In this document: one piece after another, positions 36,901 through 49,085 of the stretch
Layout of the letters: every line of letters starts with the position of its first letter
How positions within the stretch are numbered: position 1 is the stretch's first letter
Assembly (NCBI GenBank): GCA_029948255.1
Contig: JALIZF010001765.1
Coordinates: 372,001-436,000, forward strand
Length of the DNA: 64,000 bases
DNA from: Telmatactis stephensoni
Taxonomy: Eukaryota; Cnidaria; Anthozoa; Actiniaria; Isophelliidae
Direction: 5' to 3'
Notes under the pieces: model-generated
The model's input: only the letters and a program-made list of their open reading frames with translations
Database searches by the model: none
Told to the model about the DNA's origin: nothing
Program-made: the position numbers and the translations under genes

Positions 36901-39900
36901 ATAAAAGCCATTTTAACCTTATGGGGCACAAAAAGAATGGTGCATTTCAATCATATTACATAACTAATGTCTTTTGTTGCTTTCGTGATATGTCAGAAAC
37001 TTATTCCAAACCAACTAGAGACAGTTTCCACCATATGGAGCACAAAAAAGACAAGTACATCACAATCATATTACTTAACCAAGGTCTTTTGTCGCTTCCG
37101 TGATAAGTCACAAACTCATTCCAGACCAACTAAACAGTTTCCACCATATGGAGCACAAAAATGACAAGTGCATCTCAATCATATTACTTAACCAAGGTCT
37201 TTTGTTGCTTCCGTGATATGTCAGAAACTTATTCCAAACCAACTAGACAGTTTCCACCATATGGAGCACAAAAAAGACAAGTACATCACAATCATATTAC
37301 TTAACCAAGGTCTTTTGTCGCTTCCGTGATAAGTCACAAACTCATTCCAGACCAACTAAACAGTTTCCACCATATGGAGCACAAAAATGACAAGTGCATC
37401 TCAATCATATTACTTAACCAAGGTCTTTTGTTGCTTCCGTGATATGTCACAAACCCTCCAATTTCCACCATATGGAGTACAAAAAGACTAGTCCTTCTCA
37501 TTTATATAATATAATCAAGGCCTTTTGTTGTCATTGAGATGTATCACAAATTAATTTCAAACCTTTAAGAGATCCATGTTATGGAATACAAAAAGAACAA
37601 TGCACCATCAGTAACCAAAGTCATTAATTTCTTGGTAATCAATAAGAACTAAAAGCAATTTATTTTTCATTTTTACAAAATTGATAACTATATACAAGTC
37701 ATCCACTATTGGCTATTACTACACATGCTATAACAAACTATAGATTGTTGTGTCTAAAGGAAGTAAATCATCAAAGCCAGTCTTTGTTGGTTAGAAATTT
37801 GGTTTCTAGGCTTCAGACATGGTCCTTAATTAAATAGTTGAGCAGGTATTCCATTGTAAATTGTCTAAGTTGCAATGGGTTATAAAAGACAAAGTATATT
37901 CTTAGTGACAGGATATAACCTATATACAGGATATATATCTGAAAGGCTAAAATTAATTAATACCACAGCATTATTCATCACTTATAATACATAAAAGATA
38001 TCCAGTATATACTGCTATTTTTTGTCATTGGTTGCATTGTTTTTGGTCTTTTTATTAATAACCCTTTAAAATGCTCTATAACATTATTTGGTTTATTTAG
38101 ACACTTCTTGTACCAAAAATATTTACAGTTCGGTAGTATCCTACATTTCAAGGCCTTGTAAAATTAACATTTTTACTAAAATATGGGTTCTGTATATTGG
38201 TTTATGTTTTCTTATACTAGCCAACATCTTTGATAACATGTTTTTGATAAATGTGCACTTTGAAATTGAATTCTTGGCTGTATTAAAGTGTAGCTTAGTT
38301 CAATAATCAAGATAATTTTATGCTTGTCATTGTCTAGCCATTCTGTTAAATTAGGATGACAATGTCTAAGATTTGTCTGCCAGTATTGTCTAGCATTGAA
38401 TGTGTGAAGTACACTACTTCAATCACAATTTGCTTTATCACATTGTGTTGTAACTATATATGGAAACAACTACTAGAAATTTAACTATATATAATTAACT
38501 AAACTATGAGCAAAAGTCTGCCTGTAAAAACACTCATTAATGGAAATAAGTTAGTAGACAACAGTGTAGGATAGTCAGTGATGGTGTAAGCAGAAGCATT
38601 GACAAGTGAAATTAATGGTTATTTGTACCAATATACTAAATACGTACTTATATTTACTAGTTCATGTTACATAAAGTGTGAGCAGTGCTATTCAATCATT
38701 GGATAGATTTATGGATAAGATAAGAATTTACATGCCATTAAAAAACATGTAGTGCCATCCACCATTCAGCCTTAATTTTTGACAGGGTTGACATGTATTT
38801 AAACATTTTTACTCCAATAAAGGATACCACTTGAAACTCACAAGATCTTAAGCACTAAAAGTTATTTTCATTGTCATCTTGTTTGTTATGTAGTGACAGA
38901 GTTAATAGCAGTATACTAACTTGTTTCTACTTTTATACACGCAATTATAAACACAAATAGCATGTTGCACTGATTTGCAGAAAGACACAACTACTGAGCA
39001 ATATATTATCATTTTATAGTTGTTTTATTGAAAGTGAAAACAACCTACATTATAAATTCTATATGTCAAGGAATGAATACCCTCTCTCTTGTGACCACAT
39101 CTCATAAACAACAACCTAGATATACAGTAACATTTTGGGTGTTCATACCGAAGGATTGATTATAGTTACATAATGGTGAATATTCAAAGCCTGATCATGT
39201 GTCACTGTTCATCTACCTCCCATTATGAAACAAACAAAAGCCAACATATTGATATATTTCATGTTTATTGGCCTTTTGACCCTATTACCACCCACTAGCA
39301 TGTAATCACCACCATCTTGTGTGTCTTATGCTCTCATTTGTTCTCTAAACCCCTATAAACTAATTCTCTTTATAAAGTAACATGCAAAACTATTATGGAT
39401 TATACTTGGAATTTATAGATTATTCTGTTTTACTGTCAGTTGCTGAGTTGTGAGGGATATTGAATTACTGCCAGACACAAGGCAGAATTGCTGCTTGGAG
39501 ATTTCTTTTCTAGATAACTCGTCATAGGTTATCAGTGTAGATTCGACAAAAGGAGGCCAGGCAATAGCAGACTTGTGAGATACATTTCACTTGTCACATA
39601 GGAATCAAGTCAAGGTTACCTGTATAAAGCTCAGTCATTCACATCAAGACAAACTTGTTTTTTTGTTGATGTTGTTGGGGTATTTTTTCTTTTTTGGGGG
39701 GTTTTTGTTTGTTTTATTTTTTGTTTGTTTGTTTTGTTGTTGTTGTTGTTGGTGGTGTTTTTTTAAAGCTTTATGCACACAACCTTGTTCTAATTACTTT
39801 GTACCTCACAGGTAAAGCATAGAGTGGTTTTTGAATGAGTGGTAACACTGTACGGTTACGATACAGTTACAGACGGAATTTCGATTGTTTTTATAGAAAC

Positions 39901-42900
39901 TATGATACTGGTACACTTACGATACGGTACGGTAAATTTCCCACTCATACGAAAGCGACTCTATCTCAGAACTGGACCATTGTACTGACCTTTATATATA
40001 TGCACTGACCCCCATTGATAATGGTAAAGTCTTTATGTATAACAAATCTGCAGAAATTTACTTAATGTCTTGACATGAAACAACAATGATACCTTGAATA
40101 AGAAAGCTGTCATGAATGATATGATGTGTAAAACCCTACTAAGGGACCAGTCATTATTTACAGGGAGGGGGGCTGGTGGAAATATGGGGGGGGGGCATCA
40201 TTTTTCATGCACACACTGCATTATTGTTATAAGAGAATGTATGTGGAAAGGGGGGTGGGGCCATCAAAAATTGTGCATCACATTTCTCATTTCCACCAGC
40301 CCCCCCCCCCCCCCCTCCCTGTAAATAATGGCCAGTCCCTAATGTTAGATTAAAGGAGGGTAACATTTGAGATGGCTTGTCAGTTCCTACTAATTGCTAT
40401 AGCCATAATAATCTGAAAGATGGCATTTCCATAAACCCTCCCTCCCCCCCCCCCCCCCACCCACCCCAACATGGAAAAAGGAGGAGGCATGAATTTCAGT
40501 TCTTGCATCCCCAACCAAGACTCTTTAAGTAATGATTCGTGTAAGAACTGATGCAAGAACAATAAATCCAATAAAATCACTGTGTTTTGATAGAGTGACC
40601 AAGAGCACAAAATTTGAAAATATTTTCAATTTAAGCATCAAAAAGAAGGATTACATTCTAAATAAATTGATTAACACTAAGTCAAGTCTAGAATGCTTTG
40701 ACCGGAAACATATGAAGTTTTGTAATGAGGAAGTTTACCACTGTGGATTGCCACCAATTATTCACAAACAAGTAGTTTTATAAGAACAATAATTTGCATG
40801 TTAATTGTATTTTTTTGTTATTTTAGTGATTTTTATTTTAACCAATCAGAACATCAGGATTATATTGTTTAGTCTAATAAAACCCACATGGTATAAAGCA
40901 TATGCTTGGCCACTGATTTCTTTTTCCATGAATCATTCCTTAAACTACTGTACTTCTGATAGATTTCAAGACTCCAGATCTCAGGAGTCCATGAAAAATA
41001 TCTTGAGATAAACTAGCATTAGTATTATCTTGGGTCTCCAGAGTTTAAGACCCTAGAAAAATTTTGCAAGACAAACCATTGACCTCCCTACTGTGTTGTT
41101 GTTGTGGTTATTGTTGTTTTTGTTTTTCCTCTTTATTTACCAGTATGGATCATCTATTACTTAGAGTTAAGTAGAATAATCTTCTTAACTGTACCTCAGT
41201 GTTTAAAGCAGTTTTCATATTACCAGGAAAATAATGCTGTTACGGAATGAATTTTGAATGTTGTTTCTTATATTGGATACAGAATCTGGAATGCCATCCC
41301 TGATAATATTCGTCTTGTAAGAAAAAGCTCATTCAAATAATTTAAAACTGGAATCAATTTTATTTGAGACTCTGGATAAAGAAAAGGCATACATGGATGT
41401 TCCTCAGCTGATTTCAAAAATCTCAAAATCAAAATAGGTCCTGACTTATTTGCAAGATAGCATGTTTTTCTCTTTTGAATAGTTTTAATGATAGGTATTA
41501 ATCTTTTAGTTATCTTCCTCTCTCTTTTCTATCAGTTTCTTCAAAATTTGTGTACTTCTTTCTTTATTTTTGTAATCTATAATTCTCTTTTAGCAACAAA
41601 TTATAACCTGCCCAGATTAGCTATGCTACCAGCAGGTTGTGCTAATTTGCATTGTAATTACTTAATGAAAGGAATAATAAAGTTAAGCTAAGTTAAGTGT
41701 AATAAACAACATGGCACTGAAATAGTCGTAGTTTGGCATGATAAGTTTTGATACCACTCAGGTAACCACCACTCATATGAAAACTGTTCTATCCATTTTT
41801 GACAAACATGCTTCATATGTTTCTTATAAATGAAACATTCACAGATCGCTTTTTATCAGTTAACCTTTATACTGATGAAATGTTTCTTTAAAGGTCCTGC
41901 AAGTTCCACTACACCATGCAGCAGAGTATGGCCATTTGGCTTGTCTAGAAGCATTATTGAGACAAGGTGCTGATGTTAACTCATCCACCTCTGAGGGGTG
42001 GACAGCTTTGCATTCAGCAGCTGTGTATGGTCATACACCATGTGTAGAAGCCTTGATCAGGTAAATATGGTAGTCATCTTTGATCACCTTGTAAATTCTC
42101 TTCACAGTTCAATGAGTTCTGAGTGAGAAGATAAATTTTAATCAAATGTCACTTTAATTAGTGATCAATATCATGGGTGAAACATTGATTTTGGGAAGCA
42201 TGGGTGGCGAAGTGGTGAGAGCACTAGTCTGCCATCTCTGTGGTCCAGGGTTTGAGTCCCAGATGGTGCCTCACATATGGCTTGAGTTTGTTGGTGCATT
42301 CTCTCCCTTGCTATGAGGATTTTTGCCTGGGTCCTCCAGTTTTCCTCCCTTATTGAAAACAACTACTGAGCTGAGAGTTTTGTGCATAGAATATTTGAAT
42401 GTAGTGGTAGAATGTGTGAGAGTACAGTGGAATACTTGTAAACTTGCTGTAAAACTAAGTGCTTTTCCACCATAAGATGGACATTGCAAATCCAAAATAA
42501 CAGCAATATTTCCACTCAAATATAAACAGCTTCCTAAAACATGGTTTAGCCAATGTTTTAAATGTGACCACAGTCAAATTCTAAAGAGTTGCAGAAATAA
42601 AATGTTACTTAAAGAGTTAAAGATATTTTATCATGGCTTGTCACTAGCCCATTAACATTAGACTTAAGTGCTAACTAGCTGTGATCTTATCAACTACCGT
42701 AATGGTTACTGGTGAAAACATGGAATACCATAAGTTCCAGGCAGTATACACTTATTTCATAAAATGTCGCGGTTGAGAGCAACAAGTGTCAAGCCAAGAC
42801 CAAAATGAATGCTGGTTTTGTTTATAATGTTTTCAAATCAGACTCGTTTCTATTCAACCAATTAGAAAATGTGAGCATTTTCAAGTCCTTGTTAGTAATA

Positions 42901-43882
42901 CCGCAGTCAATTCTTTTGATAACAAGTCTGATTTGAATACATTATCGATTATTAGCAGCACAAAACCAGCATTCATTTCAGGCTTGCCTTGATGCTTGTT
43001 GCTTTGAACCGTGACAATGTTTTTTGAAATAAGTGTATTTGGGGGACATACAGATTAAGTACTTCCAAGATCATTCTTGATTTGTGCATATGTTTTGTTA
43101 TCAGTGATCAAAGTGTTAAAGGTCTGATCAGTCCCTTCCTATGCCTCCCACATAACTTATCTGTCTGCAGAGTGAACTGTTGAAAAACATTCTCCATTAA
43201 CTACATTCGTTGATTGCTTATAATATGATCTTATTGAAATAAATACATTTTTAAAGCTGTAACTTGAAGTATATTTTTAATACTATTATTTAGTTCTTTT
43301 TAATCCTCTTTAAATCCAGCCTTACTGGCTAATCATGCACTAGCAAAAGTGGTTAAATGTTATTTTATTCAGTTTTATCTCCCTTATCTATGTTTAAGTG
43401 GCACTTAAGTGCCATTTATTAAGACCTGGACAGTGTTCAATTAGTAAAGGTTATAAATTATCTAGTGATGATATTATATTCCAAGTCTGAAGCACGCAAT
43501 TTGATGTCTTTTCAGATATGGTGCTGATGTAAATGCCAAAACAATATGTGTTACTAAAGGGACTTCATATCATGATACTCCACTGCATTTAGCAGCATGG
43601 CATCACCACTTTAACTGTATTAAAAGACTTGTGCAGGCAAATGCCAACTTATGGACCAAAAATTGTATTGGACTCACACCTGAGAGATGTATTACAAGAG
43701 ATATTCGGTTACGGGAATGGCTTGAGAATGTTCAAAAACAGCCCCGATCATTACAACTTCAGTGTTCTGCAAGAGTAAGAACTTTATTGTTACCAGACAA
43801 GACGAAGAGTGCCTTAAAACTGCCACTTCCTGCACACTTACTAAGACTGGTGTTGTTTGAGCAGGATGTCAAGATCCTATAG
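30990..43882 (+). CDS. Ankyrin repeat and SOCS box (ASB-type) protein, three coding exons
   Basis: ASB proteins are substrate receptors of Cullin-5/Elongin BC ubiquitin ligases. Exons are 30990-31547, 41894-42060 and 43516-43882 (TAG), GT-AG, phases 0 and 2; the product has 363 residues. About eight ankyrin repeats fill residues 20-295, for example GKTALHEAVRHGQYRCVEIL, WTALHYAARNGHIECLELLL, PLHHAAEYGHLACLEALL and TPLHLAAWHHHFNCIKRLV. The C-terminus (about 315-363) is a SOCS box: PRSLQLQCSARVRTLL followed by LKLPLPAHLLRLVLFE, with the hydrophobic BC-box and the LPLP motif. The start ATGGGAAAT gives Met-Gly-Asn, a possible but weak N-myristoylation context. Exon 1 is CG-rich and exons 2-3 are CG-poor. 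Intron 1 is 10.3 kb. I cannot assign a specific ASB number; family membership is firm. Confidence 0.93.
31700..31981 (+). CDS. Candidate alternative terminal exon of the ankyrin gene (no SOCS box)
   Basis: An acceptor (TATTTGTTTAG) 152 bp past exon 1 opens a 93-codon frame in phase 0, the phase left by exon 1, and the frame ends at TAA 31979-31981. The peptide begins LWRADFLYVVLAQL and includes RAEILKYIATCREIHDSL; I recognise no domain. Joining it to exon 1 would give a protein of about 279 residues with five ankyrin repeats and no SOCS box, hence unable to recruit Elongin BC. Base composition and CG content match exon 1, not the AT-rich intron that follows. No strong AATAAA was seen just downstream, so transcription through it is unproven. 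Confidence 0.4.
   Translation, partial: LWRADFLYVVLAQLVGTARAEILKYIATCREIHDSLKLNENKPNVSQISHKSVIRPDAVCFGEGRSLLTKNIHEMQFHKNFELVSSSTNLVIP
36062..36389. mobile_element. TA-flanked foldback MITE, 328 bp
   Basis: The ends CAGTTGATTTCACAAAACTT and AAGTTTTGGGAAATCAACTA are inverted, and pairing continues for most of its length (AAGTTTGTTTGAAACTCCCA with its mirror; CTTTCAGAATTC with GGAATCTGAAAG). TA flanks lie at 36060-36061 and 36390-36391. Confidence 0.8.
36915..37500 (+). repeat. Tandem repeat with a 113-bp period, about five units
   Basis: CATATGGAGCACAAAA recurs at about 37032, 37145, 37258 and 37371 (113 bp steps) and, degraded, at 37469. Each unit also carries TCATATTACTTAACCAAGG and TTGCTTCCGTGATA. 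Alternate units share variants (GACAAGTACATC versus GACAAGTGCATC), so the array probably grew by duplication of a 226 bp dimer. Confidence 0.9.
39822..39961. mobile_element. GAGTGG-family TA foldback MITE, 140 bp
   Basis: GAGTGGTTTTTGAATGAGTG at the left end and CCCACTCATACGAAAGCGAC at the right end. TA flanks lie at 39820-39821 and 39962-39963. The interior TTTTATAGAAACTATGATAC is shared with the 25842 copy. Confidence 0.85.
40143..40339. mobile_element. PIF/Harbinger-like MITE with TAA duplication, 197 bp
   Basis: The left arm GGGACCAGTCATTATTTACA, followed by GGGAGGGGGG and CTGGTGGAAAT, is mirrored on the right by ATTTCCACCAG, a C run and TGTAAATAATGGCCAGTCCC. A 3 bp TAA flanks both ends (40140-40142, 40340-40342), matching the TWA target preference of PIF/Harbinger elements. 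A similar G/C-run segment at 40440-40470 is separate. Confidence 0.75.
41200..41795 (+). mobile_element. LINE 3' remnant lying in a decayed foldback MITE
   Basis: At 41277-41340 the plus strand encodes RIWNAIPDNIRLVRKSSFK, the conserved C-terminal block of CR1/L2-type reverse transcriptases, followed by stops, and the segment ends in a short AAGTTAAGCT tail near 41698. On both sides are halves of a GAGTGG-family MITE: AGCAGTTTTCATATTACCAG near 41209 and CCACTCATATGAAAACTGTT near 41770. The LINE piece therefore probably inserted into the MITE. Confidence 0.6.
42195..42440 (+). mobile_element. tRNA-derived SINE, copy 4
   Basis: The head GGGTGGCGAAGTGGTGAGAG (A box) and GGGTTTGAGTCCCAGAT (B box) are followed by GGCTTGAGTTTGTTGGTGCA, CTGGGTCCTCCAGTTTTCC, TCCCTTATTGAAAAC and ATTTGAATGTAGTGGTAGA. 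It lies in the second intron of the ankyrin/SOCS gene. Its Pol III boxes are the best preserved of the family in this window. Confidence 0.8.
42749..43035. mobile_element. TA-flanked foldback MITE, 287 bp
   Basis: The ends CACTTATTTCATAAAATG and TTTTTTGAAATAAGTG are inverted. Inner paired blocks include AGCAACAAGTGTCAAG with its mirror, AATGAATGCTGGTTTTG with CAAAACCAGCATTCATT, and TTCAAATCAGACT with AGTCTGATTTGAA. TA flanks lie at 42747-42748 and 43036-43037. Confidence 0.75.
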
Positions 43883-46800
43883 CAGTGATTATAAATACCA
43901 ATGAGGTTCACTATTTTTGATGGCGTATCTTCTCAACCAAAGAAGCTAAAATCATAGAATTAGAGATAAATTTACTCCCCAAAATATTATTTATTAGCAA
44001 GCAAGTGGAAAAATTCTGGATGATGAGTGTATATGAGAAAAAAGGTACTCAGCTGTATCCGACAGTGCAAGTTGGGTAGATTTTTTAATGCAGATCTAGA
44101 AGGCTTTATGATTGTGTTTTCTAGAATATGGTCGAATTTTAACTAGGAGCCTTTGCAAGAACATACAAGTGATCTCTGATCCAGTTCTAAATTCTTCTTA
44201 ATTCTAAATAAATTCCAAAGGAGGACTCAAATTTTGATCAGTCATTACATGTTGTTCTTACAAAAAGGCTTTTAATAACAGATTTTGAGTCAATTTTAGC
44301 TGCTTTATAGATAGTAAATTATTATTCCCATTCTTATTAATAATAGTCCAATTCTAGCCTAAGTCCTATTGACCAAAATGCTACAGAAGCAAGATACACA
44401 GGCTTAGCTCTTCTCATTTGTATTGCTGCATTAGCTATAAGCTATTTCTCATTATTGTATTTGTCCTTTGGCAAGAAGGGTGTGCAGTGAAAGTTTGCAT
44501 GGAGCATATTTAGTTTGACTGTGAAATTTTCAAGTCACAGACTGCCCCACGTCCTGACAGTTATTTGTGTTCCATATCAAATGCATATTAATATGGTGCC
44601 ATGTGCCTTGCTTTTTCACAGTCAACTAAATCTGCATTTTTCCATTGTGTTGTTCTCTGTCAAATAGAGAAGACATCAACTGTGAGCTATCAAAATTCTT
44701 AGACAGCACAGTGCAACAAGATACAGTGAAGACTTTCTCTAGTTTTGCTACTTTCTCTAGTTTTGCTGACCAAACTCAAGGCTGTCATAAGCAACTGCAT
44801 AATCTCTTCAGTTATTTGGCTGTTCCCTCACAGTTCCTTTAATAGACCTTTGCTGAATTCCCATGGCTGACCACATAATAATACATTCAAGTCCAGGCTT
44901 GGGTTTTCAAATCCATCCATTAACAGTATTATGTCTACTCTAACCTTGCCTTGAAACTATTGTCTGGTGGTCATTCAAGCAAAGTAGTGAAAGATCTATT
45001 CACTAGTAAAAGAAGAGGTGAATTCAGAATTCTGTTCCAACTGCAAACTCAAGTAGTACTTCTACATATCTTTAACTAGCAATGATATTCTGTTCCTATC
45101 TTCTAATCTAAAGAATTGACAGTGCTTCACTTTTATGAGGTCCATGGAAGAATATCTGTGAATGCCATGGGTGGTTATATAAGCCAGTTCAGAATCGTTT
45201 CTAATGCACTTATCCCTAATGTCTCACCTTCTTTTGTTTGATTAAAAACAAAAGAAGGTTTAAACAAAAGAAGGTGAGAAGTTCGGGATAAAATTGCATG
45301 CACACTGAAAACAAATTCTTAAACTCTGAACTAGCTTATTGAAACAACTGACAAATGACCAAAATTTCTGAATTCACAGTAAACATCAAGTAATCCTGAT
45401 TTTAAAAAAGACAAATTCTCCCATGAAATTTATAGAATTCTTCAAGTGCACCTCAAAGAAATTTATAAAATAACTGATAGTGACATCACTCTCCAGTGAC
45501 TTTGAACAAAGGTTTTGGGTCAAGGCTGTTGGGCAGATTTTTTGTACTTATGGCCTAAATGAATTGAAACTTTAGTCCAGAGTTATTGGAGTGTATCACT
45601 AAGACCAGCTTATGTCGCACTGTCAGTTTATTGGTGTGAAATAACTGCTACTTCTAGAGCATAATTCATAAGGTTGTAAACAACCTGTGCTATATCTTTT
45701 CCATTCAAACATAATGCTCTGACTGGGTGTTTTCACAGTCTAGAATTCTGTGCTATGTATGTATGTTCAGTGAAACTGATTCTTTACCATCTATGAAATT
45801 ATGTGCTCACATCCTCCTAGACTTAGTTTCAAGCCTGTTATGTGTCACGTCTGGAAGAATTTTTTTTCCAGATGCAGTGCTGGCTATTTTCCCCTCATCT
45901 ATAAAATCCTAAGGTTTAGACACTTAGCTGAACACCCCCAATCTGCTCAGTTCTCCAAGTGAATTGTGGAGTGTTAAAATGCCAGACACTGAAAATACAT
46001 TAATTTTATCAGATTCTAGAATCAAATCTACCAACATTTTAAGTCATTATAAATAATAATTAGTCCAAGGAACATAATAATTATTTCTCAACAAAATAAA
46101 CCAAATATTTAGTAAAAGATGTAATGGCATTTCATACTTCAATATTTCAAGTGCATTTATAGAATTAAATTCTTGAATCATTTCCCTTGCATGTAAGTAA
46201 AACGTGTTTATATATATTATATTTCTGGCATTATAGTGAGAAAGGTACATGGACTCAAGCTCTAGAATTAGAATGATGTATTTTACACTGTACATATTGT
46301 TTATAATAGTATAAGTGAAGGGCTTATACTCTATGAATAGTATCAAAATAATAATAATTAAGACCTTTAATACAGTCTCTTGATATGTTGTATTCATTCC
46401 CCCACCCTAGAAAGAGGGAAAACTGCAGTGTTGTCTTTCAGAATGGCAATTCCTGCTAGGGGTCCAGGGGGTGTAATCTTGAGGGCAATTTTGGAGTTGG
46501 GGGAGGGGAGGGTCAGTGAAATTTCAGAAGTATAAGGTAAGATATACCAGTACTGTTAATAGCTTGTTGTTCAGCTGCATGCCATGCCAGGCACTTCAAT
46601 ACTTCTAAGAAGAAGTGCATTTCAGGGACTGTGACTGAATTTACAAGCTTAAAAGGTGGTGAGAAATCAATGTTCATGGCCTTTTTAAAGAAACTTCAAG
46701 TAAAAAATTTATAGACAAAAATAATGTCGCAGGAAGCTGAATAAGTCCAAAGGTTTTGGATGTTTTCTCAGTAAAATTTGAATATAACTGATGGCTGCTA

Positions 46801-48330
46801 GCAGTACATGGTTCAGATGCCCTAAGAATCCAGCCATCCCGCATCGCGCCTCCATGCATACCCATAGCATTTTAGTGTCAGCCAGGCCACGGAGGTTTTT
46901 TACTACTCAAAACAAACACAGGAAAATTAGTCTGACAGCTGAACACTGAAGGGGATAAAGTCGGTCATCAAAAAAAAATGTTGAGACCCACAACAAAAGA
47001 ACGAAAAACAGTCTATCATCTGGAACTTTTTCTTTTCATCATTTCACTGGCTGTTAAAATGAAATCTTAAGTCAAATTTGTTGTCCGCTCCATTTCATTC
47101 CAAGCATCGTTAGAGCCAAGACTCATTGCAGTCACTACTAACAAAGCCACAGAATTCAGCTTCGACAAGTAGTGCAATCAAACGTGAAACAGCTATCAAT
47201 GACTCGTCAGACGCAGCGCCAAGATGGCGGGCGCGTGATAAATAGATAACACTATGTCGTCATTGAGTAAAAACGCTGCTATATCACGACCGAAGAACTG
47301 AAACAAGATCAATTCAGTAAATTATTTGAAATGACAAGTCTCTTCTAGAAAGAATCCAAAGTGATAATTTCTTTTCCGGTGGTGATAAATACATTAATTA
47401 CTGAACTAAACGCAAACTTAGTTTTCAAGCTTCAGTTTCGAATACTTTGGACTCGATTTTTTTAGGTCTTTTTTTAATGACCACTTGTCAAAATAGACGA
47501 AGTTAGATCCTTAAATGAACTTGGAAATGCGGAAAACAAGGTGAACTCACGGGAAATAACAGTCGTTAAAGCTGCAACAATATGATATACTGAACTACCA
47601 TTATTTTTATCGGCAGACAAGAAGCCATGATATCCGGCCATTTCACTATTTTGGCTTCGGGCTATTTTGATAAAGTCTTTTTCAGGAGTTTTGTTATTGT
47701 TTTGGGGTTTCTCTAATAATAAGAGTATTTATAGATGTGGTTGTAGATAGAGGAACAGTGAAGGTATAGAATTGATCCTTGGTCTGCCACTCAGCCGGTA
47801 TGCTGATTCATAAAGTTACAAACTTGTACGAAACCCTTCTCTAACTGACTTGAGTTCTTCTTCAAGAGAGTGAGCTTTTGTTAACTTCTATAAGGAGCTA
47901 AAACATGAAACGCTAGCACTGTTTATGACTTTTTAAGTTACTCAGTACGAATGTCGCTTTATTTGTCGTTCTGCATTGTAATATTTCACTGAGTTAGACA
48001 TTCTATTACTGCAATCCTGTATTTTCAGTTCTCCGGGTAATTTTTGTTTTGAAAACTGACTCTCAAAAGCAGCTTGATGGTTATGATCTGAAGTCAAGAT
48101 AAACTTAGGACAGATGTCGACTGCTCACTTGAATCCATTCAGTCAGGGGAAACTTTAGTGGCAGTATTACTTAATGTTTTCACTCAAAAAGTTTAATCTA
48201 ACTGTATCACTTATTAAAATGTTGGAAATCTGAATAGCCATAAGTCACCAGGCTGAATCTTATCAACAACAAACTCCTCTCTGAGTAATCGCTTTAACGA
48301 TGACAGCCCATAAAAACTCGTATGATATAG
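43883..48330. other. Intergenic, ankyrin gene 3' side; no gene recognised
   Basis: AT-rich and CG-poor up to about 46.7 kb. AATAAA at about 44206 is a candidate poly(A) signal for the ankyrin gene. A hairpin at 45207-45292 pairs TCTCACCTTCTTTTGTTT with AAACAAAAGAAGGTGAGA. From about 46.8 kb the CG frequency rises, and CAAGATGGCGGG near 47227 resembles a YY1-type promoter motif. The short ORFs here have no visible domains or repeats. Confidence 0.5.
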
Positions 48331-48459
48331 GTGGGCGTGGCAAACATGTGCTTAGATGACTCATCTACGCATGTGTAATCGGTGTATATTTATATACATC
48401 CTTCCCGTCTAAAGGACCCCGCAAGTTATCAGTCTGTAAATTTGAAGCATTTGACGTCG
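48331..48459 (+). promoter_or_regulatory. Candidate TATA promoter with AP-1 and CRE-like sites
   Basis: In order: GTGGGCGTGG (48331-48340, EGR/KLF-like), TGACTCA (48357-48363, perfect AP-1 core), TATATTTATATA (48385-48396, TATA-like) and TGACGTCG (48452-48459, CRE-like). With the TATA box used at the normal distance, transcription would start near 48415-48425. A CG-rich setting supports a 5' region. Confidence 0.4.
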
Positions 48460-48601
48460 TGTCGACCGCCGGGTAGTTGGAAGCATCATTTAATTTGGTC
48501 AATGTGTCGCTTGAGCTGAAACTTTAGAGATTCTCATGATAAAATGAACACTGAATGTTTGGCTTACTGTTGACACTTGAAATACCAAAACATCACTTGA
48601 T

Positions 48602-49085
48602 ATGACAGATATATTATCAAAATTCATCCAAATGAAATACAGGAAAGTTTTCTTTTCAAATCGAAAACGAAAAGCTGCCTTGCAATCTTTTCGTGATGCT
48701 GCCTTCAAACACCGGATATTTCATAATTTGTGGCCTGAAAAGTAATGAAATATTTGTGTCTGTGTGTACAGTGATTGTGATCTCTATTGGCTACTTCCTT
48801 AATGACTCCAACAAAATCACCTCAAGCAAAAGGCCATACACGACGAAGAATAAACCAGGGTTTTTCCGAGGAGGCGTCGATGTGGTTCCGTTAGACAGGT
48901 CGCCCATTACGATGTTTTTCTTTCAAGTAGCAACAAGAATGAATAGAGGCGACAGTTTGTCGGCAGCGTGCACACAAAAAGGATTTCAGTCTTTGAGAAG
49001 TCACGCTTCTGTTAGCCGATTAATGACTGGTACAAAGACTATTTCAAGTGTTTCAAGAGACATGGCGTTTGAGTTTTTTCTCTAA
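48602..49085 (+). other. Two overlapping ORFs downstream of the candidate promoter
   Basis: ORF a (48602-48745, 47 codons) starts MTDILSKFIQMKYRKVFFSN and is strongly basic in RKRKAALQSFRDAAFKHR. ORF b (48696-49085, 129 codons) is in another frame and has one probable membrane segment, EIFVSVCTVIVISIGYFL, followed by a Ser/Thr/Lys-rich tail. ORF a could instead splice at GTAATG just before its stop. Options are a bicistronic small-protein gene, one gene broken by a frameshift, or a chance pair. I recognise neither protein. A stop codon is followed at once by an AATAAAG (49083-49089), a possible poly(A) signal. Confidence 0.3.

Larger units (their letters stand above)
31982..41893 (+). other. 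Large first intron of the ankyrin/SOCS gene
   Basis: An AT-rich intron. From about 33.5 kb on it has very few CG dinucleotides outside repeats. It holds the foldback elements at 36062, 39822 and 40143, a 113 bp tandem repeat at 36.9-37.5 kb and a LINE remnant at 41.3-41.7 kb. Between 32.0 and 36.0 kb, and between 37.7 and 39.5 kb, I see no gene or recognisable repeat. Confidence 0.6.
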
